Positions 7,019-15,139 are shown, counted from the stretch's first letter. The stretch is DNA of 21,086 nt from JAJZJT01 sp049964655 (GCA_049964655.1 JBMFXC010000045.1:1-21086), one strand, 5' to 3'. The notes: generated by a model not told the origin, from the letters alone. Numbers and translations: made by a program.

Positions 7019-7728
7019 GGACGTTCCTCCTCGTCGACACGGCGCCTGGCCGCCCCCTGGCCCCGAGCCGTCCCTGCGGTCCGGGGACGGAGGCCATCGA
7101 GCAGGATACGGACGGCGACGTCGGCGACCGAGCCCGCGTCCATGCCGTCATCGGTCGCAAGGCGCCGGAGCGCCAGTTGGCCGATCAACGCAGCAGCACT
7201 GAAGGCGGCCACCCGAGGCGGCACCTCGACGATGGTCCCTCGGCGCTGCCCGGCGGCGATCACGTCGGCCAGGTCGTCCACGAACCGTTCGTAGACACCG
7301 GCCACGTGAGCTCCGAACCGACCGTCCATCACCCAGACGTCGCGAAAGAGCAGCGCCGCCGTGGCTCGGTCTCGCTCGAAGAACTCGAGGGTGGCGCGTA
7401 CTGCGTCCGTGAGCGCCCCGGCGGCGTCCGCCGCCCCCGAAACGGCGAGCGCGTCGTCGATGTGCCGGCGAAGGGACGCCTCCTCGGTCGTCACGAGGGC
7501 GTGGAACAGCTCGTCCTTGGAGGCGAAGTACCAGTAGACGGCGCCGTACGACAAGCCCGCTGCTCGAGCCACGTCCGCCATGGTGGCGGCATGGAAGCCC
7601 TGGCCGGCGAAGACCCGCTTGGCGGCATCGAGGATCTGGCGCCGCCGCTCGGCCTTTTGCTCGTCTCCCACGGCGCGCACTCGCGGGGCGGGGGCAGTGA
7701 TCGGCCTGGCGGCGCTCGCTTCGGGCAC
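7015..7728 (-). CDS. TetR family transcriptional regulator
   Basis: First gene of the operon and probably its repressor. The 237-residue product carries a 20-residue disordered leader, then the TetR DNA-binding domain: KAERRRQILDAAKRVFAGQG (25-44) and the helix-turn-helix ATMADVARAAGLSYGAVYWY (48-67) followed by FASKDELF. The C-terminal ligand domain is all-helical and unassigned; the last 20 residues are Arg/Glu rich. Start GTG 7728 is supported by a -10-like TACCAT eight bases upstream, which would give a leaderless message. The overlap of its stop with the nitronate-monooxygenase start argues that it controls those two enzymes; the ligand, perhaps an acyl-CoA or nitro compound, is speculation. 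Confidence 0.92.
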   Translation of the reverse strand: MPEASAARPITAPAPRVRAVGDEQKAERRRQILDAAKRVFAGQGFHAATMADVARAAGLSYGAVYWYFASKDELFHALVTTEEASLRRHIDDALAVSGAADAAGALTDAVRATLEFFERDRATAALLFRDVWVMDGRFGAHVAGVYERFVDDLADVIAAGQRRGTIVEVPPRVAAFSAAALIGQLALRRLATDDGMDAGSVADVAVRILLDGLRPRTAGTARGQGAARRRVDEEERP

Positions 7729-7736
7729 GAGTCGCC

Positions 7737-7765
7737 ATGGTACGAAGCTCGAACTGATCCGTCAA
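7737..7765 (-). promoter_or_regulatory. Promoter of the TetR operon, probably leaderless
   Basis: On the minus strand TTGACG (7765-7760) is followed after 17 bases by TACCAT (7742-7737). The GTG of tetR begins 8 bases further on, where transcription would be expected to start, and no Shine-Dalgarno fits in between. Confidence 0.6.
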
Positions 7766-7952
7766 TCGGTAAGGCGTAGCAACCCACGCGCCACGGTTGC
7801 CAGACAGCGGGGAGGCGCACCCGGCCCGTGTCAGGCAACGCACCAGGTCGGGACGTTGGACCCTACCGAAGGGTTAGCCAACAGCAGAGCATGAGAGATG
7901 CGAGGTTCGTGTCCGGCAAGGGCCGGAGAACAGGAAGCGAGGTGCCTCCATC

Positions 7953-8519
7953 ATGCGACGCAAGACCTTCGATTGGCTCCTGACCGCCGGCGGTGCGATG
8001 TTGACAGTGGTGCTCATCGTGGCGGGGATCTTCCTCACGCTGAGCGCCAACTTCGCTAACTCCAACGTGCACAACCAGCTCGCACAGCAGGCCATCGTGG
8101 TGCCCGCCAAGGGCAGCCCGGCACTGGCAAGCCCGAAGATCGGTCCGTACCTCGACCGGTACGCCGGACAGGAAGTGCTCACCGGGCCGGCCGCCAAGGC
8201 CTACGCCGACCACTTCATCGCCGTGCACCTCTCCGAGATGCCCTACGGGGGCGTCTACGCCAAGGTCAGTGCGGCAGCTCTGGCGAACCCGAAGGACGCC
8301 AAGCTGAAGGCGCTCGAGACGACGGTGTTCCAGGGCACGACCCTGCGCGGCCTGCTGCTCGAGGCCTACGCCTTCTCGGTCTTCGGTGAGATCGCCTCGT
8401 GGGCGTCCATCGTGGTGTGGGTGCTGGCAGGGATCATGCTGATCCTCACCATCCTCGGCATCATCCACTTCCGCCGGGTGTCCGCCGACGCGGAGCTGCT
8501 CGCCCCGAAGACGAAGTAA
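7953..8519 (+). CDS. Two-helix membrane protein of unknown function
   Basis: Not recognised. The 188-residue product begins with a short basic stretch (MRRKTFDW), a membrane helix at about 10-31, an extracytoplasmic domain of about 115 residues (Ala/Lys rich, including KIGPYLDRYAGQEVL and a PYGGVYAKV segment), a second helix at about 148-170 and a short charged tail ending in PKTK. This is the layout of small actinobacterial envelope proteins with N- and C-termini in the cytoplasm. A GAGG-type ribosome site (GCGAGG) lies about 10 bases before the ATG. It diverges from the TetR operon and is followed by a strong hairpin, so it is probably a single-gene transcript. Confidence 0.82.
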   Translation: MRRKTFDWLLTAGGAMLTVVLIVAGIFLTLSANFANSNVHNQLAQQAIVVPAKGSPALASPKIGPYLDRYAGQEVLTGPAAKAYADHFIAVHLSEMPYGGVYAKVSAAALANPKDAKLKALETTVFQGTTLRGLLLEAYAFSVFGEIASWASIVVWVLAGIMLILTILGIIHFRRVSADAELLAPKTK

Positions 8520-8536
8520 CTCGCTCGCTCGAGCCA

Positions 8537-8576
8537 CCCGCCCCGCCCTCGGCCTTCCGACCGACGGCGGGGCGGG
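8537..8576 (+). terminator. Strong GC hairpin after the membrane protein gene
   Basis: CCCGCCCCGCC (8537-8547) pairs perfectly over 11 bp with 8566-8576. The 18-nt loop can itself pair TCGG with CCGA. It starts 17 bases after the stop codon. There is no T-run, as is common for intrinsic terminators in high-GC actinobacteria. Confidence 0.65.
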
Positions 8577-8716
8577 GCGCGCAAGCGGGTCGGACCGAGA
8601 CGGCTCGGTGGCGACGTGCCCACGACCAGCCAGGCGCAGCGAAGCATCTGACCTGCCGTCGCTCCCGACCATCCAGACGAACCAGAGCCGTAGGCTGCAG
8701 ACAGAAAGGAGTCTCC

Positions 8717-9157
8717 ATGGACACCAAGGGACCCATCGTCGTCGGGTACGACGGTTCGGACTCCGCGGCCGCCGCCCTGCGGTGGGCGGTCAGGCAGGCC
8801 GAGCTGAGCGGGACGGCCATCGAGGCGGTCAGCACGTGGGAGTGGCCCAGCAGCTTCGGCTGGGTCGGGCCCATCCCCGCTGGCTACGACCCCGAGGCGG
8901 ACGCCCGACGGCTCCTCGACGAGGCGATCGCCGAAGTCGTGGCCGGGCATCCCGACGTCACCGTCACCACCACCGTCACCGAGGGCCACCCCGCACCGGT
9001 CCTCACCGAAGCGTCCCGGCGAGCGTCACTGCTCGTGGTGGGCAGCCGAGGACACGGCGAGTTCACCGGCATGCTGCTCGGCTCGGTCAGCCGGCACTGC
9101 GCCGCCCACGCCCACTGCCCGGTGCTCATCCACCACGACGACACGGTCGAGCCATGA
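8717..9157 (+). CDS. Universal stress protein (UspA family, ATP-binding type)
   Basis: Small cytoplasmic nucleotide-binding stress protein. The 146 residues form one Usp domain: first strand IVVGYDGSDSAAAALRWA (7-24), and the ATP-binding signature G-2x-G-9x-G-S seen as G109..G112...G122-S123, in the block VVGSRGHGEFTGMLLGS. The C-terminal strand is CPVLIHH. ATG 8717 is chosen because AAAGGAG (8705-8711) sits five bases upstream. TAGGCT further upstream is a possible -10. The stop overlaps the start of the acetyltransferase fusion as ATGA. In mycobacteria a GNAT protein acetyltransferase is known to acetylate a universal stress protein, so this pairing suggests enzyme and substrate in one operon; that link is inference. 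Confidence 0.93.
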   Translation: MDTKGPIVVGYDGSDSAAAALRWAVRQAELSGTAIEAVSTWEWPSSFGWVGPIPAGYDPEADARRLLDEAIAEVVAGHPDVTVTTTVTEGHPAPVLTEASRRASLLVVGSRGHGEFTGMLLGSVSRHCAAHAHCPVLIHHDDTVEP

Positions 9158-11877
9158 CCACCTCGGAGACCTCCCTCCTCGAAGGCGTCGACGTCGTGCT
9201 CTCCGACGGCAGCCTCGCTCACCTCCGCGAGGTCCGGCCCGACGACGCGACCCGCATCGCCGCCTTCAACGAAGCCCAGTCGCTCGAGACGATCCGCCTC
9301 CGGTACTTCAACGCCCACCGGATCCTGAGCGAGCGCGAGCTCGAGCGCCTGACCCGGATCGGTGACCCCGACCACCTGGCACTCGTCGTGGAGCAGGACC
9401 AGGAGCTGGTCGCCTTCGCCCAGTACGACCGTGAGGTTGGCCGCGACGAGGCCGAGGTCGCCTTCCTCGTCGGCGACGAGCACCAGGGCAAGGGGCTCGG
9501 GACCCTCCTCCTCGAGCACCTCGCTTCAGCCGCCCGGCGCAACGGCATCAAGCGCTTCGTGGCGAGCACACTGGCCGACAACCGGCGCATGCTCGACGTG
9601 TTCGCCAGCGTCGGCTTCGCCCGTCGCTCGACGCTCGAGCACGACGTCGTGGGTGTGGTGCTGGACATCACGCCGAGCCGCCAGGCCCAACAAGCAGCCG
9701 ATGAACGCGACCGGATCGCCATCGTGCACTCCCTCCGCCACCTGCTCAGCCCTCACTCCGTCGCCGTGGTGGGCGCATCGCGCCACCCGGGCACCATCGG
9801 CTACGAGCTGGTGCGCAACCTGGTGGACGGTGGGCTCGAAGGACCCGTCTACCCGGTCAATCCCCACACCGACCACGTGGCCAGCTTGCCGTGCTGGCCC
9901 AGCGTGACCGCCGTGCCCGGCACTGTCGACCTCGCCGTGGTGGCCGTTCCGGCGGCCTCGGTGGCGGAGGTGGTGGACGAGTGCGGCCGCAAGGGAGTCG
10001 GGAGCCTGGTGGTCGTCTCGGCCGGGTTCGCCGAAGCGAGCGAGGACGGCCGGAACGCCCAGCGTGAAGTCCTCCAGACCGCCCGCCGGTACGGCATGCG
10101 GGTGGTCGGTCCCAACTGCTTCGGCATTCTCTCGACTGATCCCGCCGTGTCGATGAACGCCACCTTCGCCGCCGACGTGCCCTTGGAAGGCCACGCCGGC
10201 TTCGCCTCGCAGTCAGGGGGGCTGGGCATCGCCATCCTCGCCGAGGCGAAGGTCCGCAACCTCGGGCTGTCGAGCTTCGTCTCGCTGGGCAACAAGGCCG
10301 ACGTCTCTGGCAACGACCTCATCACCTGGTGGGAAGCCGACGAGCGGACCCGGGTGATCCTTCTCTACCTCGAGTCGCTGGGCAACGCTCGCAAGTTCGC
10401 ACGGCTGGCCCGGCGGATCGGGCGGACCAAGCCCATCGTGGTGGTGAAGTCCGGGCGCTCGCGTGCCGGCCAGCGCGCCGCGTCGTCGCACACGGCAGCC
10501 ATGGCCAGTCCGGAGACCGCCGTCGACGCGCTCTTCGCCCAAGCAGGCGTCCTCCGAGTCGATACCGTCGAGGAGCTCTTCGACACCGCCGAGACGCTCG
10601 TCGACCAACCGCTGCCGGCAGGGCGCCGGGTGGCCATCCTCACCAATTCGGGAGGCCCGGGCGTCCTTGCCGCCGATGCAGCAAGCGGGCACGGCCTCGA
10701 GGTGGTCGAGCTCTCGGCCGCCACGCAGCACGAGCTCCGCCAGATCACCCCGAGCGCCGGCGGCGTGGGCAACCCGGTCGACCTCGGGGCCGAAGCCTCG
10801 GCCGAGTCCTACGGCAAGAGCCTCGAGGTGCTCCTCGCCGACGACGACGTCGACAGTGTGGTCGTCGTGTTCACCCCACCGCTCGTCACCCAGACCGACG
10901 ACGTGGCCCGGGCCGTCGTCCAAGCCGTCGACAACGCAGCCCACACAGCCGCCCCGGGCAGCCGCGAACGTCCCGTGGTGGTGAGCCTGCTCGGCAGCAC
11001 GAGCGGTCGTGCCATCCTGCGGACGGCACACCACCCCATCCCGAGCTTCACCTACCCCGAGACGGCGGTGCGGGCCCTGGCTCGCGCCACGCAGTACGCC
11101 GACTGGCGAGCCGAGCCACCCGGCGAGGAGCCAGAGCTCGAGGGGTTCGACCTCCCCGCAGTTCGTGCCGCCCTCGGGCGAGGACGGGTCGACGACGACG
11201 GCTGGTTGACCGGCGTCGACGCGTTCGACGTCCTCGCTGCATGCGGCATCCCCGTCCAACCGACGCGGGCCGTCGACGACGCCGACGACGCGGCAGCGCG
11301 CGCTGCCGAGCTCGGGTTCCCCGTCGTCCTGAAGGCAGTGGGGGCTGGCATCGTCCACAAGAGCGACGTGGGCGGCGTCCGGCTCGGGCTCACCACGAGT
11401 GCCGAGGTGGCCTCCGCCTACGACGACATGAACGCCCACCTCGGCGAACGGATGCAGGGCGCCATCGTGCAGCCCATGGCCGAGGGAGGCGTCGAGGTGA
11501 TCGCCGGTTTCGTCCAGGATCCGGCATTCGGCCCTCAAGTCCTCTTCGGGCTGGGAGGCGTCGCCGTCGAGCTGCTCGGCGACCACGCCACCCGCCTGGC
11601 CCCACTGACCGACCGGGACGCGCGTTCGATGGTCCTCGGCCTGCACTCGTCGCCCCTGCTCACTGGGTACCGCGGCTCGACACCGGTCGACGTCGACGGC
11701 TTGGTCGACCTGGTGCTACGGGTCGGGCGTCTGGCCGAGGAGTTCCCCGAGCTGGTCGAGATGGACGCGAACCCCGTCATCGTCACCGCCGACGGACCTG
11801 TCGTCGTCGACGCCCGGCTCAGGCTGAGCGCCACACCGGTCGCGCCCTTCGACGACACCCGACACCTCTCCCGCTGA
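9154..11877 (+). CDS. GNAT acetyltransferase fused to ADP-forming acyl-CoA synthetase (Pat-like)
   Basis: A 907-residue fusion resembling bacterial protein lysine acetyltransferases of the Pat class, with GNAT at the N-terminus rather than the C-terminal position of Salmonella Pat. GNAT domain about 17-170, with acetyl-CoA loop QGKGLG (111-116) and NRRMLDVFASVGF (143-155). Then a CoA-binding Rossmann domain from SVAVVGASR (202-210), ligase/flavodoxin-like domains with GPNCFG (319-324), SQSGGLG (352-358) and ASSHTAAMA with His 446, a second such lobe from about 491, and an ATP-grasp domain with IVHKSDVGGV (His 735) and EMDANP (869-874). Both histidines that carry phosphate in ADP-forming acetyl-CoA synthetases appear to be kept, so the synthetase part may be active. 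Translation is coupled to the stress-protein gene. Either protein acetylation or acyl-CoA/ATP interconversion, or both, is possible. Confidence 0.9.
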   Translation: MTTSETSLLEGVDVVLSDGSLAHLREVRPDDATRIAAFNEAQSLETIRLRYFNAHRILSERELERLTRIGDPDHLALVVEQDQELVAFAQYDREVGRDEAEVAFLVGDEHQGKGLGTLLLEHLASAARRNGIKRFVASTLADNRRMLDVFASVGFARRSTLEHDVVGVVLDITPSRQAQQAADERDRIAIVHSLRHLLSPHSVAVVGASRHPGTIGYELVRNLVDGGLEGPVYPVNPHTDHVASLPCWPSVTAVPGTVDLAVVAVPAASVAEVVDECGRKGVGSLVVVSAGFAEASEDGRNAQREVLQTARRYGMRVVGPNCFGILSTDPAVSMNATFAADVPLEGHAGFASQSGGLGIAILAEAKVRNLGLSSFVSLGNKADVSGNDLITWWEADERTRVILLYLESLGNARKFARLARRIGRTKPIVVVKSGRSRAGQRAASSHTAAMASPETAVDALFAQAGVLRVDTVEELFDTAETLVDQPLPAGRRVAILTNSGGPGVLAADAASGHGLEVVELSAATQHELRQITPSAGGVGNPVDLGAEASAESYGKSLEVLLADDDVDSVVVVFTPPLVTQTDDVARAVVQAVDNAAHTAAPGSRERPVVVSLLGSTSGRAILRTAHHPIPSFTYPETAVRALARATQYADWRAEPPGEEPELEGFDLPAVRAALGRGRVDDDGWLTGVDAFDVLAACGIPVQPTRAVDDADDAAARAAELGFPVVLKAVGAGIVHKSDVGGVRLGLTTSAEVASAYDDMNAHLGERMQGAIVQPMAEGGVEVIAGFVQDPAFGPQVLFGLGGVAVELLGDHATRLAPLTDRDARSMVLGLHSSPLLTGYRGSTPVDVDGLVDLVLRVGRLAEEFPELVEMDANPVIVTADGPVVVDARLRLSATPVAPFDDTRHLSR

Positions 11878-11943
11878 GCACCACCCACGTCGACAGGCGA
11901 GTCCCTGCCGCTCTGCCGACCAGCCGCCCTGCCAAGCAACCCG

Positions 11944-11956
11944 GGCCGTGCCGGCC
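11944..11956. terminator. Short GC hairpin between convergent genes
   Basis: GGCCG-TGC-CGGCC lies in the 80-bp gap between the ends of the acetyltransferase fusion and the DHA2 exporter, next to the exporter stop. The stem is only 5 bp with no T-run; it may serve either direction, but the support is weak. Confidence 0.3.
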
Positions 11957-11957
11957 G

Positions 11958-13625
11958 TCAGGGGCCGGGGCGCTCCGTTGGACCTCTCGTCGCCGGCGCT
12001 TCCTCGGACGTGAGGGGAACCGGAGCCGTGACGTCGGCCAACCCGTCCTCGGGCACATCTAAGCCGCCTCCGTCACCTCGCGGGGAACCTCCCGTTCCCT
12101 CGCCGCCGGCCGCCGCGTCGGCGCGTGCTGGCAGGGCCACGGCGACGACGACGGTGGCGGTAGCGACGACGGCACCACCAACCACCATGGCGAGATCGAG
12201 CCCGCTCACAAACGCACCCACGGCGGCGGTGCGAAGCGCGGCACCGAGCGTGCCACCGAGGTGTTGGGCGACCGCCTGGGCACCTCCGAGCGAACCGAGC
12301 ACCAGCACACTGACGGCGTGCGGGGCCGAGGCTCGGGCCAGCAGTGGCGTGAGGTGCGACTGGTAGCGCGTGGCAAGCAGGCTCCCCAGCACGCCGATGC
12401 CGAGCGCTCCCCCGATCTGGAGGCCCGCCGAGTTGGTGGCCGATCCCACCCCGGCCCGATCTGTCGGGAGCGACCCCATGATCGACTCGGTGGAGGGGGC
12501 GAAGGCGAGGCCGGTGCCCAACCCGAGCAGGGCGAGCCCGGGGAACGCCGTGCCGTAGGTGCCGTACACGCTCGTACGGGCCAGCATGAAGAGGCCAACC
12601 GAGATCAGACCCAGCCCGGTGGCCACCACCACCCGCGTCCCGAACCGCTCGGCGAGGATGCTCGAGATCGGGGCAGCGACGAGGAGGATGCCGGCGATCG
12701 GCGTGATCCGGACGCCCGCCTGGAGGGGGCTGTAGCCCAAGTCGAACTGCAGGTACTGCGTGAGCAGGAACAACGAGCCCATCAACGAGAAGATCACCAG
12801 TGCCATGGCCACGACTGCCACCGAGAAGCGCCGCGACCGGAAGAACGACAGCTCGAGCATCGGGTGCGTCGTGCGGTGCTCCCAGTGGACGAAGAGGGCG
12901 AGCACCGCGATCCCCGCGGCGATGGAGCCGAGCACGTAGGGCGACGTCCACGACCGGTTCGGTGCCTCGATGATCCCCCACAGGAGCAGCACCATGCCAC
13001 CGATGGACAGCACGGCCCCCAGGGGATCCGGCGGCAGGGTGGCCTCTTGGCGCGAGTTGGGGACGAGCCAGACGGCGGCCGCGAAGCCGAGGGCCGCGAT
13101 CGGCACGTTGATCAAGAACACCGACCCCCACCAGAAGTGGGTGAGCAGCCAGCCCCCGACGATCGGGCCGACGGCCAGACCGAGGCCGGTGGTCCCCGAC
13201 CAGATCCCGATGGCCCGTGCCCGCTCACGGGGCTCGACGAACACGTTGGTGAGGATGGACAGCGTCGAGGGCATGATCGCCGCCGCCCCGATCCCCATGA
13301 ACGCCCGGGCGCCGACCAGCATCCCCGTCGTGTGCGAGAAGGCGGAGGCCGCCGAGCCGACGGCGAAGACGGCGAGGCCGGCCAGGAACACCCACTTGCG
13401 CCCGAGCCGATCGCCGAGGCTCCCCTGGACGAGGAGCAGACCGGCGAAGACGACGGCGTAGGCGTCCATCACCCACTGCAGTCCGCTCGACGACGCGTGC
13501 AAGTCGCGGACCAAGGTCGGCAGGGCGACGTTGAGCACCGTGTTGTCGAGGCTGACGATCAACAGGCTCACGCAGAGGACGGCGAGCGTCGCCCAACGCC
13601 TCGAGCCCATGCTCCGGTGCGTCAT
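11958..13625 (-). CDS. MFS drug exporter, DHA2 (EmrB/QacA) family
   Basis: Proton-driven efflux protein of the 14-helix DHA2 group, likely exporting hydrophobic cations, antibiotics or other toxic compounds. The 555 residues show the D1 motif LDNTVLNVALP in the first helix (26-36, membrane Asp 27), motif A GSLGDRLGRK (68-77), the antiporter motif C GLGLAVGPIVGG near 147-158, and about 14 hydrophobic segments ending near residue 505. The last 45 residues are hydrophilic and Gly/Pro/Glu rich. ATG 13625 is preferred over an in-frame GTG three codons earlier. No regulator is adjacent, and it stands as a single gene converging with the acetyltransferase fusion. Substrate cannot be assigned. Confidence 0.93.
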   Translation of the reverse strand: MTHRSMGSRRWATLAVLCVSLLIVSLDNTVLNVALPTLVRDLHASSSGLQWVMDAYAVVFAGLLLVQGSLGDRLGRKWVFLAGLAVFAVGSAASAFSHTTGMLVGARAFMGIGAAAIMPSTLSILTNVFVEPRERARAIGIWSGTTGLGLAVGPIVGGWLLTHFWWGSVFLINVPIAALGFAAAVWLVPNSRQEATLPPDPLGAVLSIGGMVLLLWGIIEAPNRSWTSPYVLGSIAAGIAVLALFVHWEHRTTHPMLELSFFRSRRFSVAVVAMALVIFSLMGSLFLLTQYLQFDLGYSPLQAGVRITPIAGILLVAAPISSILAERFGTRVVVATGLGLISVGLFMLARTSVYGTYGTAFPGLALLGLGTGLAFAPSTESIMGSLPTDRAGVGSATNSAGLQIGGALGIGVLGSLLATRYQSHLTPLLARASAPHAVSVLVLGSLGGAQAVAQHLGGTLGAALRTAAVGAFVSGLDLAMVVGGAVVATATVVVAVALPARADAAAGGEGTGGSPRGDGGGLDVPEDGLADVTAPVPLTSEEAPATRGPTERPGP

Positions 13626-13745
13626 GGAGCCCACCCTGTCCTCGGCTCGGGCCGACCGCCGGTGCCCGACGTCCCGCCATGGGTTGTGTCAGCGTCGCAA
13701 CGTCCCCAGCTGGTCGGCGAAGACACGCTCTGCACCGGAGCGAAC

Positions 13746-14480
13746 CTACTCCGACGACTGCGTCTGACGCTGCAACGGTCCTCGTCGGGGGCGGCACGTC
13801 TCATGCCTGCCCGCCCGGCTCGTCTGGCCCGCGGCGATGGCGATGAAGAGGCCCTCGGCCTCGGCAATGCGGGCGCCCGCCACGATCGCCTCGCCCTCGA
13901 GGAGAAGCTTGCGCCCCTCACGGTGGCGCAGCCGGGCACGGAACTCGATCTCCTCGTGCACCGGTGCCGGTGCCAGGTACGACACCGACAGCCGGCCGGT
14001 GTAGGCGGGCACGTCGACGATGTCGAGGACGAAGCCCAGGGTGTCGTCGAAGATGGCGGCGACGACACCTCCGTGAGCACGGCCGGGTGCCCCTTCGAAG
14101 GCGGCGCCGAGCACCACCCGAGCCACGGCATCGTCGCCCTCGCGGTGGACAGTGATGGCGATGCCGAGAGGGTTGGCATGCCCTGAAACCACGCAGTCGG
14201 GAAAGTGGTCGAGGACGGTGCCATCGGCCGGCACCTGCTCGAAGCGGCGGCCCAGGGTGCCGACCGGGCGGTCGCGGGGCGGCGCCGCCTCGACGTCGGC
14301 GAGCACGCCATCGGCGGTGGCAGCCAGGCGCTCGAGCAGGGCGTCGGGGGCTTCGTGAGCGACGACCGCGTTCCCGAGCCGTCGCAACGACGCCGCGGCC
14401 GCAAGACGCGCCGGTGACGCGCGCCGGGCGATGCCGGAGCCGTCGTTGCCGGGCCTGCCGCCGCTCCCCTCGCCAGCCAC
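13746..14480 (-). CDS. Hotdog-fold thioesterase, PaaI/THEM4-like
   Basis: Probable acyl-CoA thioesterase. The 244-residue product has a helical N-terminal region of about 80 residues, then a single hotdog domain whose active-site helix starts at AHGGVVAAIFDDTLG (135-149; His 136 and Asp 145/146 in the usual places), followed by LSVSYLAPAPVHEEIEFRARL. The start is GTG 14480, supported by GAGGAG five bases before it; the frame stays open further upstream but that part is Arg/Gly-rich and runs into tandem repeats. It is longer than typical PaaI (about 140 residues) because of the N-terminal part, as in THEM4-like proteins. It diverges from a second thioesterase. Substrate unknown. Confidence 0.83.
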   Translation of the reverse strand: MAGEGSGGRPGNDGSGIARRASPARLAAAASLRRLGNAVVAHEAPDALLERLAATADGVLADVEAAPPRDRPVGTLGRRFEQVPADGTVLDHFPDCVVSGHANPLGIAITVHREGDDAVARVVLGAAFEGAPGRAHGGVVAAIFDDTLGFVLDIVDVPAYTGRLSVSYLAPAPVHEEIEFRARLRHREGRKLLLEGEAIVAGARIAEAEGLFIAIAAGQTSRAGRHETCRPRRGPLQRQTQSSE

Positions 14481-14563
14481 GTGGTCTCCTCGTCGGTCGC
14501 CGCAGTCCCGCGCTCGAGCTCCCCCACACGAAACCGTTCCGGCCACCCTAGCCACGTCTTGCT

Positions 14564-14614
14564 CGACGACCCCACTCCGACGACCCCACTCCGACGACCC
14601 CACTCCGACGACCC
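14564..14614. repeat. 14-bp tandem repeats between divergent thioesterase genes
   Basis: CGACGACCCCACTC is repeated perfectly three times (14564-14577, 14578-14591, 14592-14605), with nine further bases of a fourth copy. The array occupies the middle of the 185-bp spacer between two divergent genes, so it could bind a shared regulator or be a variable-number tract. Confidence 0.9.
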
Positions 14615-14654
14615 GGACAACCCAGGCACCCGCTGAACGTCCACCCGAGGGAGC

Positions 14655-14665
14655 TACCCTGCACT
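14655..14665 (+). promoter_or_regulatory. TACCCT -10 element next to the ATG (leaderless start)
   Basis: TACCCT at 14655-14660 fits the actinobacterial TANNNT -10 and ends five bases before the ATG, so transcription should begin at or beside the start codon. A GAGGGAG lies further upstream but is 13 or more bases from the ATG, too far for a normal ribosome site. Confidence 0.5.
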
Positions 14666-15139
14666 ATGCCCGTCTTCGGCGTCCCCGAGCTCCAGCAGTT
14701 CCTCGTCGACGCCTTCCCGGCCAACCCACCGGACTACGTCGTCGAGGCCATCGAGCAGGGCACGGTCCGCCTACGTCTCCCGGTCGGCGAGGTCCACGGG
14801 AGGCCCGGCGGCACCGTGTCGGGTCCCACGCTCATGGCCCTGGCCGACTGCACGGCCTACCTGGCGGTGGTGGGCCACATCGGGCCGGTCGCACTGGCCG
14901 TGACGACCAGCTTGCACATCGACTTCCTACGCAAGCCGCCCCTTTGCGACGTGATCGCCGACGGGGCCCTGTTGAAGCTGGGCAGTCGTCTCGCTGTCGT
15001 CGAGGTGGCCTTGCGGTCCGAGGCAGCCGGTGACCTCGTGGCCAAGGCACAGGTCACGTACTCGATCCCCCCCGGGGCCTCACCAGGCGGTCTCCCCACT
15101 CCTCCCGCATCTGGCGGGTCACCCGGTGCTCGACGATGA
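14666..15139 (+). CDS. PaaI family hotdog thioesterase
   Basis: Probable acyl-CoA thioesterase. One hotdog domain of normal length: the central helix follows VHGRPGGTVSGPTLMALADC (43-62), where the family HGG is changed to HGRPGG and Asp 61 is the expected catalytic acid; then TTSLHIDFLRKP (80-91) and the last strand LVAKAQVTYSIPP. Residues after about 136 are Pro/Gly/Ser rich and lie antisense to the end of the DUF3817 gene, so this tail may be simple read-out to the next stop. Its promoter appears leaderless. Divergent from another thioesterase; with that gene it may form a shared-promoter pair. Substrate unknown. Confidence 0.86.
   Translation: MPVFGVPELQQFLVDAFPANPPDYVVEAIEQGTVRLRLPVGEVHGRPGGTVSGPTLMALADCTAYLAVVGHIGPVALAVTTSLHIDFLRKPPLCDVIADGALLKLGSRLAVVEVALRSEAAGDLVAKAQVTYSIPPGASPGGLPTPPASGGSPGARR

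Noticed and set aside
8608..9153. Plus-strand frame extending the acetyltransferase fusion upstream by about 180 codons
   Set aside because: It runs through the universal stress protein gene in another frame and gives Arg/His-rich sequence; ATG 9154 with the ATGA overlap starts a normal GNAT domain.
10213..11646. 477-codon minus-strand open frame
   Set aside because: Antisense to the well-supported acyl-CoA synthetase domains; composition is that of a shadow frame.
12261..14186. 641-codon plus-strand open frame
   Set aside because: It is antisense to the DHA2 exporter and thioesterase and is rich in Arg, Gly, Asp and His with no recognisable domain; a high-GC shadow.
14564..14614. CRISPR or attachment-site repeats
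   Set aside because: Direct tandem 14-mers without spacers, no cas genes or integrase nearby.
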